Shown here: positions 22,380-34,447 of the stretch, piece after piece | Position numbering within the stretch: position 1 is the first letter of the stretch | How the letters are laid out: each line of letters begins with the position of its first letter | Assembly (NCBI GenBank): GCA_009103225.1 | Contig: RHPI01003488.1 | Span: 586,929-649,194 of the forward strand | Length of the DNA stretch: 62,266 bases | Direction of reading: 5' to 3' | DNA from: Chlorokybus atmophyticus | Lineage: Eukaryota > Streptophyta > Chlorokybophyceae > Chlorokybales > Chlorokybaceae | The notes under the pieces: generated by a model | The model's input: the letters and a program-made list of their open reading frames with translations, nothing else | Databases searched by the model: none | Told to the model about the DNA's origin: nothing | Translations under genes and position numbers: made by a program

Positions 22380-24312
22380 ATTGAAGACTGAGACCACGAC
22401 AAGGGGCATGACAGAGACAGACAGACAGACAGACAGAGCGCGCGTGTTCCTGAGTGAGGGAGGTGAGAGCGTCTGGCCCACTGAAGGTCGTTCCGCAGCA
22501 GTGGGACTTGGGCAGCACGCGCTCCTGCACCGCCTCGTCGTGCAAACCCCTCGACGCCCGCCACAACCACGTGCTGTGTGGCGTTGCAAAGGGTGAGCAG
22601 TGGTTGACATAAGCGTCCAATGCAGTGAGTGCGCGTCGCACGTCGCGCGCAACCAACACATTGGGCATACTCTCACCCAGTGTTCTGTGCAAACAGCGAC
22701 TGCAGCCGGTCTTTGCTCACGCGCGCCAGCTCGCCAATGGTGCCGATCTCCAGCTGCTCTACAATGACCGCTCCCAGCTTCCCACCCAGCTGTTTGCTGC
22801 CGTGACACAACATGTTGTCTCAACAAGTCCGGGACATCAAAGGATATACGCCTTGCTGCTTACAGCTTTTGCACGGGCAAGCCTTTGAGCAGAGCCTCAT
22901 CTGCGTCGCTGGGCACGACAGTCTGCTGGTTGGGCTTGTGCATGCCGCTGGCCATCTTCGCCAGCATCTGCGAGGGGAGGATTGCCTTGAGCTCTCGTTC
23001 AGCTCTCATGCGCGCGTGCACGCACGCATGCGCGTACCCACGCATGCACATCTATGCATATACAGCCTCTGGTACGTCGACCGTCATCCCACACGCCGCA
23101 CCTTGTTGTGCGCGATGCCGGCGGAGCAGGTGAAGCCCGTCTCGGCCAGCACGGCCGCACGCGCCTCCGCTATCAACGCCGCACCCGCCGCCGCGTGTCG
23201 GTTCTCCCCGACGGCGTGCACCAGCCAGTCTGCGGCCCCTCTCAACCTCACCTCCCTGCACAGGAAAACCATTGATGATCAGAAAGTAGCTACTCATATA
23301 GAATCTGTGTCTGTGCGTGCTCACGTTGGCTGCAAGGATGTGGGATTGCAGAACGGGTGCGGGGATGGGAAGCAGGGTGTCCACTGACTTGTTGGCCTGC
23401 AATCTGGTGGCGGCTGCCTTTGTGAGGTCGAGATACACCTCGTCGATGGACGCGCGCTCGCATCGGCCCAGTCTTCTGAGTACATTGATGACCTGATCAC
23501 CAACCATGGGCATTGTCGTCATGAGCAATCGTCGCACATGGTTGCGCGGTGCCAAGCATACCACATCCCAATGGAGGTTAACACATACCTCAGTTCCGGC
23601 GTCGCGGTAGATCGTGAGGTCAGCTTTGCCATGAGCCATTGGTACCTGCACAGCGTGCGTATTCTTCAAGGCTGTATCGAACTTGCAATCTCCAGCGCGT
23701 GTGTGCATGCTTCCCTAAATGTGCCCATGGATGGGTGTGCGTGCAAGCGGGTGGGTGCGTGCGTGTTGCGCGCGTGCAAGGTGGCGCTTGAGGTGGCGTG
23801 TACATGTAGCAAACAGATGCCAAAGAGCTATGGTGAAACACTTACCGAGACCAACTCCAGATCAGGGCGTTTTTCACGCGCTTCGTCACCCTGCATATTA
23901 CTGCAGCATAGTAGTAAGACAGCTACTGTTGGACAAAACAGCAGCAGCGTGCAATCCTCAGTGGTGGCGTACATGATGCTGCATGCAAGTTGACATGGCA
24001 TGCAGCATCACTCCGCAACAACATTGCAAGCCAACAATGCGTGGGTAGATTGCCCCAGTGATACAGACATGTGTGCGCGTGCCAACCGTGTGACGCCTTT
24101 GGCACGGGCTTCGTAGTCGACAGCGATGAGCCCACCACCACGAAATTTCTTGTACTGCTTCACCGCTGTGGGCCTGTGGGCAACGATACCACCACAGTTG
24201 GCTAAAAGTGTGAATGCAAACAAATAAGACAATTGCTGCATGCACACCTGCCCTTGAGTTCGGGTTGCAGTCGCTGCGCATACTGGACATAAAAGCAATC
24301 CAGGTGCGCCAT
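22380..24312 (-). pseudogene. DNA polymerase eta pseudogene (truncated tandem copy)
   Basis: Exons 1-9 of the intact gene at 25487-28737 are present in order with near-identical introns. Exons 10-12 (the rest of the little-finger region, UBM and PIP boxes) are missing; similarity stops near 22380. Exon 1 (24248-24312) has lost six bases, so HLDLDCFY became HLDCFY and an active-site Asp is gone. Exon 6 has one extra C near 23239 that destroys the frame before the TGFTCSAGIAHNK motif. The donor after exon 9 reads GA where the intact copy has GC. It cannot make an active polymerase. Confidence 0.88.
22410..22437. repeat. (GACA)n microsatellite at the pseudogene break
   Basis: About six GACA units where the intact gene has one or two. 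It lies close to where similarity to the intact polymerase eta gene ends. Confidence 0.8.
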
Positions 24313-24966
24313 GCAGGTGCTTTTAGTAACTGTACTTGTCGCCATGCATAAAACGCTGTCTGTTTACAAGCCATTTCTGCCTTGCAGCCTTGTCAACTTG
24401 CAATAGCAAATACAAGTTGACAACGTCATCTGGCTTCTGCGATGTTACCTGCTATGTTGTTCAGTCATGGTGTCAACAGGAAGCTGCCTGTGGTGATTCT
24501 GAACATCAAGCCGCTCCGAACGGCGTGGATCAAGGGAAAGGCCGGCGACAGCAAGCAGCCGTGCCGGATGGCGATGGGCAATCTGTTGCTGCAGAGCTGC
24601 CTACACGAGCAGCGTCGCCTGCACCAATGCTTCAGCCACAGCCTCTACACCAAAGGCAGGCGCAGAGGGAGACATCAGCTGCACACGGCAACCTACAAAC
24701 CTCTCCGAAGCCCGCTATGGCATCAAGGGCGGAGGACGCTGTTTCCACACCACATGCCGTCGCACAGGATGCAGTAGTAGCTGGGCACAGCCAGTCCATG
24801 CCCGCACCTGGCAGTGGACGAGCCGGCGACACACGTGTGCCATCTGCTGCTTGTGATCGGGTGCAGGCAGAGGGGGAGCGATGCCACGCTGGCCAGACCT
24901 GCAGCCCAGGTCTTGGCCTGGCGAGTCCAGCGCAAACCACACGTGTTCGCCAAGGCTGTCAGCGAC
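24312..24966 (+). pseudogene. Fragment of the RING/PHD gene (intron 4 and exon 5)
   Basis: Near-identical to 18836-19465, from GCAGGTGCTT of the exon 4 donor to GTCAGCGACA near the end of exon 5. It keeps the reading frame through most of exon 5 but lacks every other exon and has no donor at its end. It abuts exon 1 of the polymerase eta pseudogene at about 24312. Confidence 0.88.
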
Positions 24967-25486
24967 AGGTTGGTCGCCCGCCATTGTTTGCACACATGGC
25001 CCTGCTTACGGCCGCGCACACCTTCACCTCCTGGTGTAGTGGTTGGGGCTTCCAATGGTGCGGGGTCACAAGTATCGTATCACCAGCAATGGCAACAATC
25101 CCAATGCGAGTGCACGTCAGGAACCTACAACACACATCAGGACCACACAGCCGCAACAGCCATGCCGCTGCATGAAATGCACGCCTTGGCCTAGTCTGTT
25201 TCGCAGCAGGATGGCTGCACCAGTGTGCTACCAGCCGGCAGTTGTGTGGACAGCAACCTGGGGGTGGTGCATCAGCTCTGATTGCTGTTGGCTTAGTATG
25301 AAACACAGCCCAACCTATACTCCAATGCATGATACTCAATGCGCATACATGTAAATATCTTGATGGTGGTGAATGCTTGGGCGCGTGTATGTGAATGTTG
25401 CATGTGCAGCAACAGAGTGCGCATATATGTCAGCATGTATGATGCAGCACCCTGTATACACCCCTAACATCTGGCAAAGCTATGAA
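24967..25486. other. Intergenic, no gene seen
   Basis: Unique-looking sequence between the RING/PHD fragment and the 3' end of polymerase eta. It includes the presumed 3' untranslated region of the latter. Nothing recognisable. Confidence 0.4.
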
Positions 25487-28400
25487 TCATGTAATGCGCG
25501 AAAAGTAGTCTTCGAGCGATTGCGATTTGCGTCTCTTTGATGCGGCAGCTGATGGCAACGCCTCAGCGTCGTCACCGGCAGCATCGACAGCACCACCATG
25601 AGCGGGAAGATGCGCAGCAGCTGTGGTAAAGTACTGCTTAATGCCACCTTTCAGCGGGATCGCTTTGGTACCATGGGTGCTCTTGCTGCTGTTGTTCACC
25701 CCTGTGGAGTTGCTGATATCTGCAGAGGAGGGACCAGCTCTGTTCTGCTGCTGCACGCGCAGAGCCGCGCGCAGCTCCCGCTGCAGCTCCTCCGGCAGCT
25801 CCGCCATCACGCTCTCATCGAGTTCGGCCTCGTCGTATGGAAATGGCACAGGCACTGCCTTGACGGGCGTTGCTGACTGCCGCTGGGCGGGCGACTGTTG
25901 TTGTGGGATACAATGCGGGTCGCCATGAGGAGTGTTGTCATCAACACCTGTGGAGGCAGCAGACTGTTCCCGCGGTGATGATAGCTCGGCATCTGGTCTT
26001 GTGGATTGTAGGAACCTTGACATCACGCTTGGGTCCTGAGTACACAAGCCACCGGCCGAGTCACGCTTCAAAACGCTCATCATGTCATCAGAGAAAATAA
26101 AACAACAATGTGGGAATGGCGCCAGATACTGCAGCGTTGGTTGCGCAGTGCAGGCGTGTAATGTAAACAATCGTGCTTTTGCGTATGCGCACGTGTGTCT
26201 GTGCATGCTGTGCGCATGTGCGTACATATGTTCGCATGCGCGCATCTCTATGCGTGTGTGTGCTCGTATGCTAGTGAACATGCCTGTGCAAAGATGCAGT
26301 TGCTTGTATACCAAGAACGACACCGCTATGTGTCCACATTGCATCACGCATGTGACACAACTCGCTCACCGCGCCAGCAGGGGCCATCCCGGTGGCGGCG
26401 ATGAACATGGAGGTGACCCCCCAGCCTGCGGTGTTGGGCGCAAGCATCTTGCGTGCGCACGCAAAGGCGTCCGCAGCCAAGCCCTCCGCTCCAGCAGAAG
26501 TCCTCAGCGGGCACGACCGTGACTGCGACTTCCCGCTCGGCTCCTCAGCCTGTACATGAGACATAGTGATTGTTTGTCATGTCGCTGCGTCACACACGCA
26601 CCAGGAGCCAACCACACAGTGTGAAGGTGAACCTCGTACGTTGGAGAAGGTGATTTGGGTTGTAAGGAGGCGGCCCGTACGGCCGTGCTGCTGGAAATCC
26701 GCGGTCAGGCGCTCGTCCAGCTCCTGTGCCAGCTCCCCAAGCCAGTATCCCACCTGATGTGTGTCACTCAAGTATTGAAGATCAAGACAACGACAAGGGG
26801 CATCACAGAGACAGAGCGCGCGTGCCTGGGTAAGGGAGGTGAGGGTGTCGGGCCCCCTAAAGGTCTTTCCGCAGCTGTGGGACTTGGGCAGCACGCGCTC
26901 CTGCACCGCCTCGTCGTGCAAACCCCGCGACGCCCGCCACAGCCATGTGCTGCGTGACAATGCAAAGGGTGGGCAGATGTTCACACAAATTGCCCATGCA
27001 GTGAGCGCGAGTTGTTCGTTGCATCCGACATGTTGGGCAAGCACTCACCCAGTGTTCTGTCCAAACAGCGACTGCAGCCGGTCTTCGCGCACTCGCGCCA
27101 GCTCGCCGATGGTGCCGATCCCCAGCTGCTCCACGATGGCCGCACCTAGCTTCCCACCCAGCTGTTTGCTGCCGTGACACAACATGTCATCTCAACAACT
27201 TGTGAACAACCGCATGCCGTCATGCTTACAGCTTTTTCACGGGCAGGTCTTTGAGTAGTGCCTCGACCGCGTCGCTGGGCACGACAGTCTGCTGGTTGGG
27301 CTTGTGCATACCGCTGGCCATCTTCGCCAGCATCTGCGAGGGGAGCGGTTGGTCTTGCGCATACGCGCGAACGCATACACATCTCCACGCATGCACACAT
27401 CCAGCCTCTGGTACGATGACCGTTATCCCACACGCCGCACCTTGTTGTGCGCGATGCCGGCGGAGCAGGTGAAGCCCGTCTCGGCCAGCACGGCCGCACG
27501 CGCCTCCGCTATCAACGCCGCACCCGCCGCCACGTGTCGGTTCTCCCCGACGGCGTGCACCAGCCAGTCTGCGGCCCTCTCAACCTCACCTCCCTGCACA
27601 GGAAAACCATTGATGATCAGAAAATAGCTACTCATATAGAATCTGTGTCTGTGCGTGCTCACGTTGGCTGCAAGGATGTGGGATTGCAGAACGGGTGCGG
27701 GGATGGGAAGCAGGGCGTCCACTGACTTGTTGGCCTGCAATCTGGTGGCGGCTGCCTCTGTGAGGTCGAGATACACCTCGTCGATGGACGCGCGCTCGCA
27801 TCGGCCCAGTCTTCGGAGTACACTGATGACCTGATCACCAACCATGGGCATTGTCGTCATGAGCACTCGTCGCACATGGTTGCACGGTGCCAAGCATACC
27901 ACATCCCAATGGAGGTCAACACATACCTCAGTTCCGGCGTCGCGGTAGATCGTGAGGTCAGCTTTGCCGTGAGCCATTGGTACCTGCACAGCGTGCGTAT
28001 TCTTAAAGGCTGTATCGGATTTGCAATCTCTAGCGCGTGTGTGCATGCTTCCCTAAATGTGCCCATGGATGGGTGTGCGTGCAAGCGGGTGGGTGCGTGC
28101 GTGTTGCGCGCATTCAAGGTGGCGCTTGAGGTGGCGTGTAGATGTAGCAAACAGATGCCAAAGAGCTATGGTGAAACACTGACCGAGACCAACTCCAGAT
28201 CAGGGCATTTCTCACGCGCTTCGTCACCCCGCATATTACTGCAGCATAGTAGTAAGACAGCTACTGTTGGGCGCGACAGCAGCAGCGTGCAATCCTCAGT
28301 GGTGGCGTACATGATGCTGCATGCAAGTTGACACGGCATGCAGCATCACTCCACAACAACATTGCAAGCCAACAATGCGTCGGTAGATTGCCCCAGTGAT

Positions 28401-28737
28401 AGAGACATGTGTGCGCGTGCCAACCGTGTGACGCCTTTGGCACGGGCTTCGTAGCCGACAGCGATGAGCCCGCCACCACGAAAGTTCTTGTACTGCTTCA
28501 CCGCTGTGGGCCTGTGGGCGTGTGCAACATCATTATCGCATCAGTTGTGCTGAGTGCAGCAGAGTACACGTGAATCGATAGGAGAGTGGCGCACGCACAC
28601 CTGCCCTTGAGTTCTGGTTGAAGCCGCTGTGCGACCTGGACATAGAAGCAGTCCAGATCCAGATGCGCCACCACGCGCATCGTGCGCTGTTGATGTTGAT
28701 GACCATCACTCGCGGGAGGTGAGGCGGCATGCGCCAT
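25487..28737 (-). CDS. POLH: DNA polymerase eta, Y-family translesion polymerase
   Basis: Copies past UV photoproducts at stalled forks in the nucleus. Twelve exons, all in phase: 28737-28601, 28511-28425, 28238-28184, 27983-27927, 27830-27663, 27593-27441, 27333-27230, 27168-27049, 26949-26826, 26753-26640, 26549-26370, 26035-25487 (615 residues). Metal ligands are D27 in HLDLDCFYVQ and D129-E130 in ERASIDEVYLDL. YEARAKGVTR, TGFTCSAGIAHNK, HKPNQQTVV and KQLGGKLGAAIVE are eta rather than kappa signatures. The tail has a UBM-like ubiquitin-binding motif (ESVMAELPEELQREL, about 504-524) and two PIP boxes for PCNA, GGIKQYF (563-569) and SQSLEDYF (604-611, at the very end as in human eta). Exon 9 ends in a GC donor. 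Divergent from ADAL. Confidence 0.93.
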
Positions 28738-29388
28738 GACTGGCGCAAGAGCAGATCGGTTGTAGCCTCCAAATGGCTACTGTCGATCAGGTTAGAGTTG
28801 AAACTTCCTATCCCTGTCTGACTTCACTACACAACGCTAGCATTTTTGTGTCCTGCTTCTGGCTGTGTGTGTGCACCCGGCAGCTTGAAGACATGTTTCC
28901 CTAACAGCCCGCGCCTCGCCTACATGACACTGCGTTGCTGTTGCTCAAAACGCAGCCTCGTTGGGCTTCAGGCATGGCGTTGAAGACTCAGCTGCCGTGG
29001 ATGACCAGGCAGCAACCACCAACATGCAGGAGGTGGCCTGGTGAGCCTGGTACACCTGGTCTGGCCTGGCCTGCTGGCGCAGTAAAGTCATGCATCTGGC
29101 GCTTGCAATATTTGCGATTTGACTCCTTCATGGAGCGCTTCCGCCGCCTCCGCCTCCGCCTTCGACTTCGCCGCCTTCCCTAACAACGACGATAAGGATA
29201 CAGCGCAGGATATGAACACTGTTGCCTTGAGCGGCGGCCCCGGCGGCGGCTTGAGGCTTACCTCGTTGGCTGTCAACACCTTGACTTACTGACGATTAAT
29301 TTCTCAGCAGCGTCAATGACTCTCGGCTTCTAGAAAGTAGTAGTAGCTGATGTGAACACTGGTCACATACGCATATACAAGCAGCGTG
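28738..29388. other. Divergent intergenic region between POLH and ADAL
   Basis: About 650 bp likely to carry both promoters. One open stretch at about 29128-29290 (+) could encode a Ser/Ala-rich peptide ending TSLAVNTLTY, but it has no start and no family match, so I do not call it. No TATA box stands out. Confidence 0.4.
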
Positions 29389-31515
29389 ATGATGGAGAAC
29401 GGCGAGGTCGGCGACTGCATGAGCTTGCCGGGTAAGGGTGGAGGACAGGAGCGGCATGCCATGGCGCTGCCTATGCTGCCCTTCTGCCAAGCACTACATA
29501 AGGTGCGCGCATGCTTTCATTCCTTCACCACAATGCTCAGGCGTGTGCGTGTGCGTGTGTATGTGCATGTACATCTGCATGCGTGCATGTATGCTTGTAT
29601 GTGTGCATGCGCGCAAAAGTGTGTATGTGTGCGTTGCTGCCACCGGCTCTAAGCTTTTGCACCACAGCTTCACTTCGCTTGCGCTCGAGTTACACTATCT
29701 GACTCGTCATCACCACAGCATTCCAAATCAATTGTGCCTGCACGTGCCTTTCTACACAACACTGTATTCCAGCAAAACTAATACCATCTGTAACACTTTG
29801 ATGCAACATAGCCACTGATCACCAGCTATCCCCCCCCCCCCCNNNNNNNNNNNNNNNNNNNNNNNNNNNNNNNNNNNNNNNNNNNNNNNNNNNNNNNNNN
29901 NNNNNNNNNNNNNNNNNNNNNNNNNNNNNNNNNNNNNNNNNNNNNNNNNNNNNNNNNNNNNNNNNNNNNNNNNNNNNNNNNNNNNNNNNNNNNNNNNNNN
30001 NNNNNNNNNNNNNNNNNNNNNNNNNNNNNNNNNNNNNNNNNNNNNNNNNNNNNNNNNNNNNNNNNNNNNNNNNNNNNNNNNNNNNNNNNNNNNNNNNNNN
30101 NNNNNNNNNNNNCCCCCCCCCCCCCCCCCCGTGCAACTCACCCCACCACAGCAACAGCATTTTCCCATGCTGTTGAAACATGTGTTAAACGATAGGTGGA
30201 GCTGCACGCACATCTGAACGGCTCTGTGCGCATGGCCACCCTGCGCGAGATCGCGCAAGCCAAGGGCCTTCTCAACACCCACCCCCAACTCATGCAGGTG
30301 TGTGTATGGTTCAACTATTGACTTCATCTACCTCTTCTCCCCTCTCCTACACGCTCGCACAGCTTCTGGCGCTGCGGGGGGAGCGCACGCTGGAGGAGTG
30401 TTTCCAGCTGTTTGGCGAGATTCACCGCGTGACCACTGACCACGCCTCCGTCGCCCGCATCACCAAAGAGGCCCTCACCGATTTTGAGCGCGACAACGTG
30501 TGCTACGTCGAGCTGCGCACCACTCCTAAAGAGGTGTGTCCGCGAGCCACACTGCGTATGGTTGTCGTCACATTGCAGGACAACACACTGTAGCACAGGT
30601 GGCTGCTGAAGACATGACCAAGAGGTCGTACACGGAAGCTGTCTTGGACGCCATCGACGAGTACCGTGCTGCCGGCGGGGCCACACAGGTTCGGTTGCTG
30701 CTGTCCATCGACAGGAGAGAGACGGCTGCGGCCGCAGCGGACACCGTGCGATTGGCGCATGACCTCAAATCAAGAGGTGTGGTGGGAATCGACCTGTCTG
30801 GCAATCCCCGCATCGGCGACTGGTATGTTGTTTGCAAAGGTATGTTGTTTGCAAACATCCTGTAACCTGTCATAAAGCATCTGGAGTTGTACAGGGCCAC
30901 CTTTGAGCCGGCGCTGAGATGGGCGCAAGACCACCGCCTTGCCATCACTCTGCACTGCGCCGAGGTACGGCTACACGTCGGTCAGGCACGCATTTCCTTC
31001 TGTGAAATTTTCAGAAGCGTTCCACACAGCAACTTCCCCAAACCCTGTGTCTGTGCCTGAGCAGCACGCGCGCAACACTTGTGTGGTATGATCACATGAC
31101 TGAGCAGGTGTACAACCCTGAGGAGACGCGCGCGATGCTTGCATTGAGACCAGACCGCGTGGGGCACGTGTGCGCGCTGGACGACACCCTCACGGCGCAG
31201 CTGCTGGCCAGCGGCATCCCCGCCGAGCTGTGCCTGACCAGCAACGTGCGCACGGAGAGCGTGCCGTCCTATCACGAGCACCACTTTAACGCGCTCCGCC
31301 GCGCTGGCCACCCCATCTGCCTCTGCACCGACGACGCGGGCGTGTTCGACACCACTCTCAGCAGGGAGTATGCGCTCACCGCCGCCGCCTTCAACCTTAC
31401 ACCAGAGCACCTCCGCAGCATCGCAGCCAAGAGCATAGACTACGCATTCCTAGACGAGGCCAGTAAGCAGCTGCTACGAACCAAAATTGAAGCGCATCAC
31501 ACTTATTGTAAGTGA
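29389..31515 (+). CDS. ADAL: Adenosine deaminase-like protein (N6-methyl-AMP deaminase)
   Basis: Cytosolic zinc hydrolase. Family members (human ADAL, Arabidopsis MAPDA) turn N6-methyl-AMP into IMP, clearing the modified nucleotide after RNA decay. Six exons in phase: 29389-29502, 30196-30297, 30363-30533, 30599-30822, 30895-30964, 31108-31515 (362 residues, the usual length). Zinc and catalytic residues are all present: H42 and H44 in VELHAHLNGS, H224 and E227 in TLHCAE, H247 in RVGH, D302-D303 in CTDDAGVF. The HLNGS form and SNVRTES are typical of ADAL rather than classical ADA. Intron 1 holds a sequence gap, so an extra small exon there cannot be excluded. The first of two adjacent ATGs was taken as start. 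Confidence 0.93.
29831..30130. other. Poly-C runs and assembly gap in ADAL intron 1
   Basis: 270 Ns (29843-30112) bordered by C runs on both sides. Confidence 0.9.
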
Positions 31516-32105
31516 CATGTTGTAGCGGTGCATCAACAGGCAGAGCCAAGCATCATTGCTTTGGGATGGATACAGGCATACAAGTCATTCTGTTATCAGC
31601 GGACGTTAGTCTCAGGCTTCTTACAGCATAGGCTGCATTGTACACCCGACTCATTCTGCAAGCATGCAATGCAAACTTCATTGCCAGCATGTGTAGGATG
31701 CATGAGGGTGTACGTCTTGCATATACAGCTGCATTATGCGTATAATGCAACACAACTGACTGTATGCAATGCAGCTTCATGGGCAATCTGCACATGCCGC
31801 TGCCGCGGTGGCCGCAAGCCACGACAGCTCTGCAACTCAACACAAACCCAACTCGTTTGCTTGCGTCACAAGCACACCCCATTATATACCGGTCGGGCAA
31901 ACAGTGTAGCTACCAGACCTAGCCACGCACACGCAGCACATCTAGAACTGTAACACTCCCTTGCTGTACAATAACCGACATTGCTATACACCATCAAACA
32001 ACATCGCGTGCTGGTACTGTGGGCCCCAAGTCTGGGTTGTTGACTCCGCGGACATGGTGGCAGCTTCAAAAAGTGCACAGCGCTGTCTCAGCTCCAGTTG
32101 GCTGA
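31516..32105. other. Intergenic between convergent ADAL and F-box gene
   Basis: No exon recognised. GTATAATGC-like motifs around 31740 are AT-rich patches only. Confidence 0.4.
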
Positions 32106-34447
32106 TCATACTGCGCGGAGGCTGACACTGCCAGCTGTCTCTGCTGCGGCAGTGATGTTGCGGACGGTGGTGCCGCTACCGACCACGAACACGAAGGGCC
32201 AGAAGGCTACCAGCGCTAATTTCAGGTTGTCAGACAGCGCAGCCGACTGCAGCAGGCGATACTTGGTGATGATGTCACTGCCGTGTGCATGGGTCTCTGA
32301 AACAAGCAATGCAAAGTGAGTGATGGGGATTACACATGCAGATGACATGTGAGCTGTTGATACTGACCTGTCAAAGGAAGATCGAGCTGTGGCACGACAG
32401 CGCACACGTCTACGCTCGTTTTCTTTTGGGAGGACGGCCCTGCTCTCCGCGCACCAGAGTTGATGCCCACAAACACAACTCCCTTGTGCAGTACCAGATG
32501 AGATACCCTGTACACATCAATGCCACACGTTACGCCTAAGCCCGAGGGAGTACCACACGCACACTATATACGCATGCTGCTCGCCACGCACTTGAAGCCA
32601 AAGAGGTAGTTGCGGGCAACGGGTGTGGGTGCAGGTGGCAAGCGGATGGTGCGCACGCGCCACTGAGACGCTCTGTCCCACACATGCAGGAGCGTCTCAT
32701 CATCACCACACCCGCAGAGCGCGTGGCCATCCATGGCCATGAATGAACTCGTAGCCTTGCTCAATGTCGGCGTGGAACACTTGCTTGCCTGCTATTACGT
32801 CCCAGACTTCGAGGGTGGCCTCTGCAGGGCGTTCATCGCTCCATTCAGGCTCGCCAGGTGACAAGGGTTCTGCATCACCCTTGCTGACCGCAAACTCCAG
32901 CAGTGCGGTTATAAAACCCAAAGCAGAATGTGGATGAGACCTCGCCCTCTGGTTTCACCCGCTTGCTTGTCACCAGTCCACGCAGCTGCGCGTCCCATAC
33001 TCGCGCCCAGAACAGGCAAAAGTACACATATGCATGGGGGCTGCGTGTGCATGGGGGACACAGAATCTGCACCATGTCCGAACCGTTGTTGCGCTGTGGC
33101 TTTCAGGTTAGGTCATGATGTAGGTGTCATTCATGGCCACTCGAGTGATCTCAAGATGCCTTCTGTTCGGCTGGGTGCGGGCCAGAAGCTGACCAGACGG
33201 TATGTGCCAGAGGTACATCGCACCGGTGCTGTCCCCGGCCACCAGACGGTCTTTATGCCCGCTCATGAGCACGTTGCTGTAGCCGCCTCCTCCTCCCGAC
33301 AACCCTTGCAGCTCGTGCAACCGCGCACCGCTCTCTGCGTCCCACACGGTGAGGCTCACGTCAACTTGAAGAGCGCTGCTTACAGGATGCTCCTGTAGCA
33401 GCACCAGTTGCCCTTCGTGCAGATGCACCTCTATTACCCGTTGGCTCTCCATGTCTGAAGCATGGATGACAATGTCGCAAGCCAACCGTTTTGTACTAAG
33501 CACACAAGCAGGATGCATGGACGCAGTGCAGGGCACCTGTCTTGTGAGTCGACCATTGTGCAGTGCTGAAGCGGCCTGGCCACCAGCTGCTACGCGCACG
33601 AGCCGTCCTGGCGTACGCATGCGCCCACGTCTCGCTGTCGCCGCTGCTGTCCTTCTGCTTTCTCGGCACAATGCCCTCGCCCTCGCATAGTATACGCCAC
33701 AGCACTTCCGAGCGTGCAGCATCCCGCCATGATCTGCACAAGCGAGCACATGCGTGAATGGCTTGTCACTCAATCCTATCCAAGCAAATGCAACTAGCGT
33801 GCAGTGCAATTGCACATGAACTCAGTCTCATGCTTAAACTGGAGGACATTGTCAAGCAATAGTGGAAGGAGCTCTAGAACACGCTCATGCAGGCGCACGC
33901 GTGTCATGTCACATGATGCACACCGCGCGCAAACATGGTGGACCCCAGGTAAGGGTGCCTTGCAACCGCAACTGCGAAGAAACGCATTCCCGAGTGCTAT
34001 CAACAGTTTGATTGCGAAAGAAGCGGCAGCAAGCAGCGTAGCCCATCCAGTTCCCAATCGAGGACGACTCAGCTGGGCAGGCATATAGCAACAAAGCAGC
34101 CGCACCTTGTGATGTGACCATGCAACAGTCAATCTGCCTCACCGGCACACGGTGGCGGCAACGCCAGCAGTCCTGGCCCCAGCTAAGGCGAATGCGTGCA
34201 CCAGAGCACGCTTTGGCAGCGCCGCCCACCTTGTCGCCACTGCTGTCTGGCTGCGCTCTGAGGGTGCAAGCGGCTTCCCGTTGCTGAAGTAGTACTCTAT
34301 ACTGCTTTGCCTACCAGTGACGCTGGCATCCTCACCCTGCGTGCGCAGAGTTGTTGGAAGACTGCTCGGTCCCGGCCTATCCACCGCTGCTGCTTTCTGT
34401 TTTGCGGCCTTCTGCTTGCTCCCCTTCCTAGGCCTAAGCCGCTCCAT
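32106..34447 (-). CDS. F-box and WD40-like protein with an N-terminal PIP-like box
   Basis: Likely substrate receptor of an SCF ubiquitin ligase. Exon 1 (34447-34143) encodes a Lys-rich start, a PCNA-interaction-like box QSSIEYYF at residues 47-54, and the first half of an F-box (ALPKRALVHAFALAGARTAG..VCR). Exon 2 (33733-33537) completes it (SWRDAARSEVLWRILC). Exon 3 from 33454 and later exons give WD40-like blades: SLTVWDAESGARLHEL, GDSTGAMYLWHIPSG, RVWDAQLRG, LEVWDVIAGKQVFH, GDDETLLHVWDR. The last exons end at TGA 32106-32108. Two joins do not fit simple introns (about 32910 and 32740, one base out of frame), so the gene is either mildly decayed or affected by assembly errors. The number of blades and the fold are inference. 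Confidence 0.65.

Noticed and set aside
25487-28737. DNA polymerase kappa or iota
   Set aside because: VQVAQRLQPEL, the SAGIAHNK context, HKPNQQTVV, KQLGGKLG and the C-terminal PIP box match eta. The N-terminal extension of kappa is absent.
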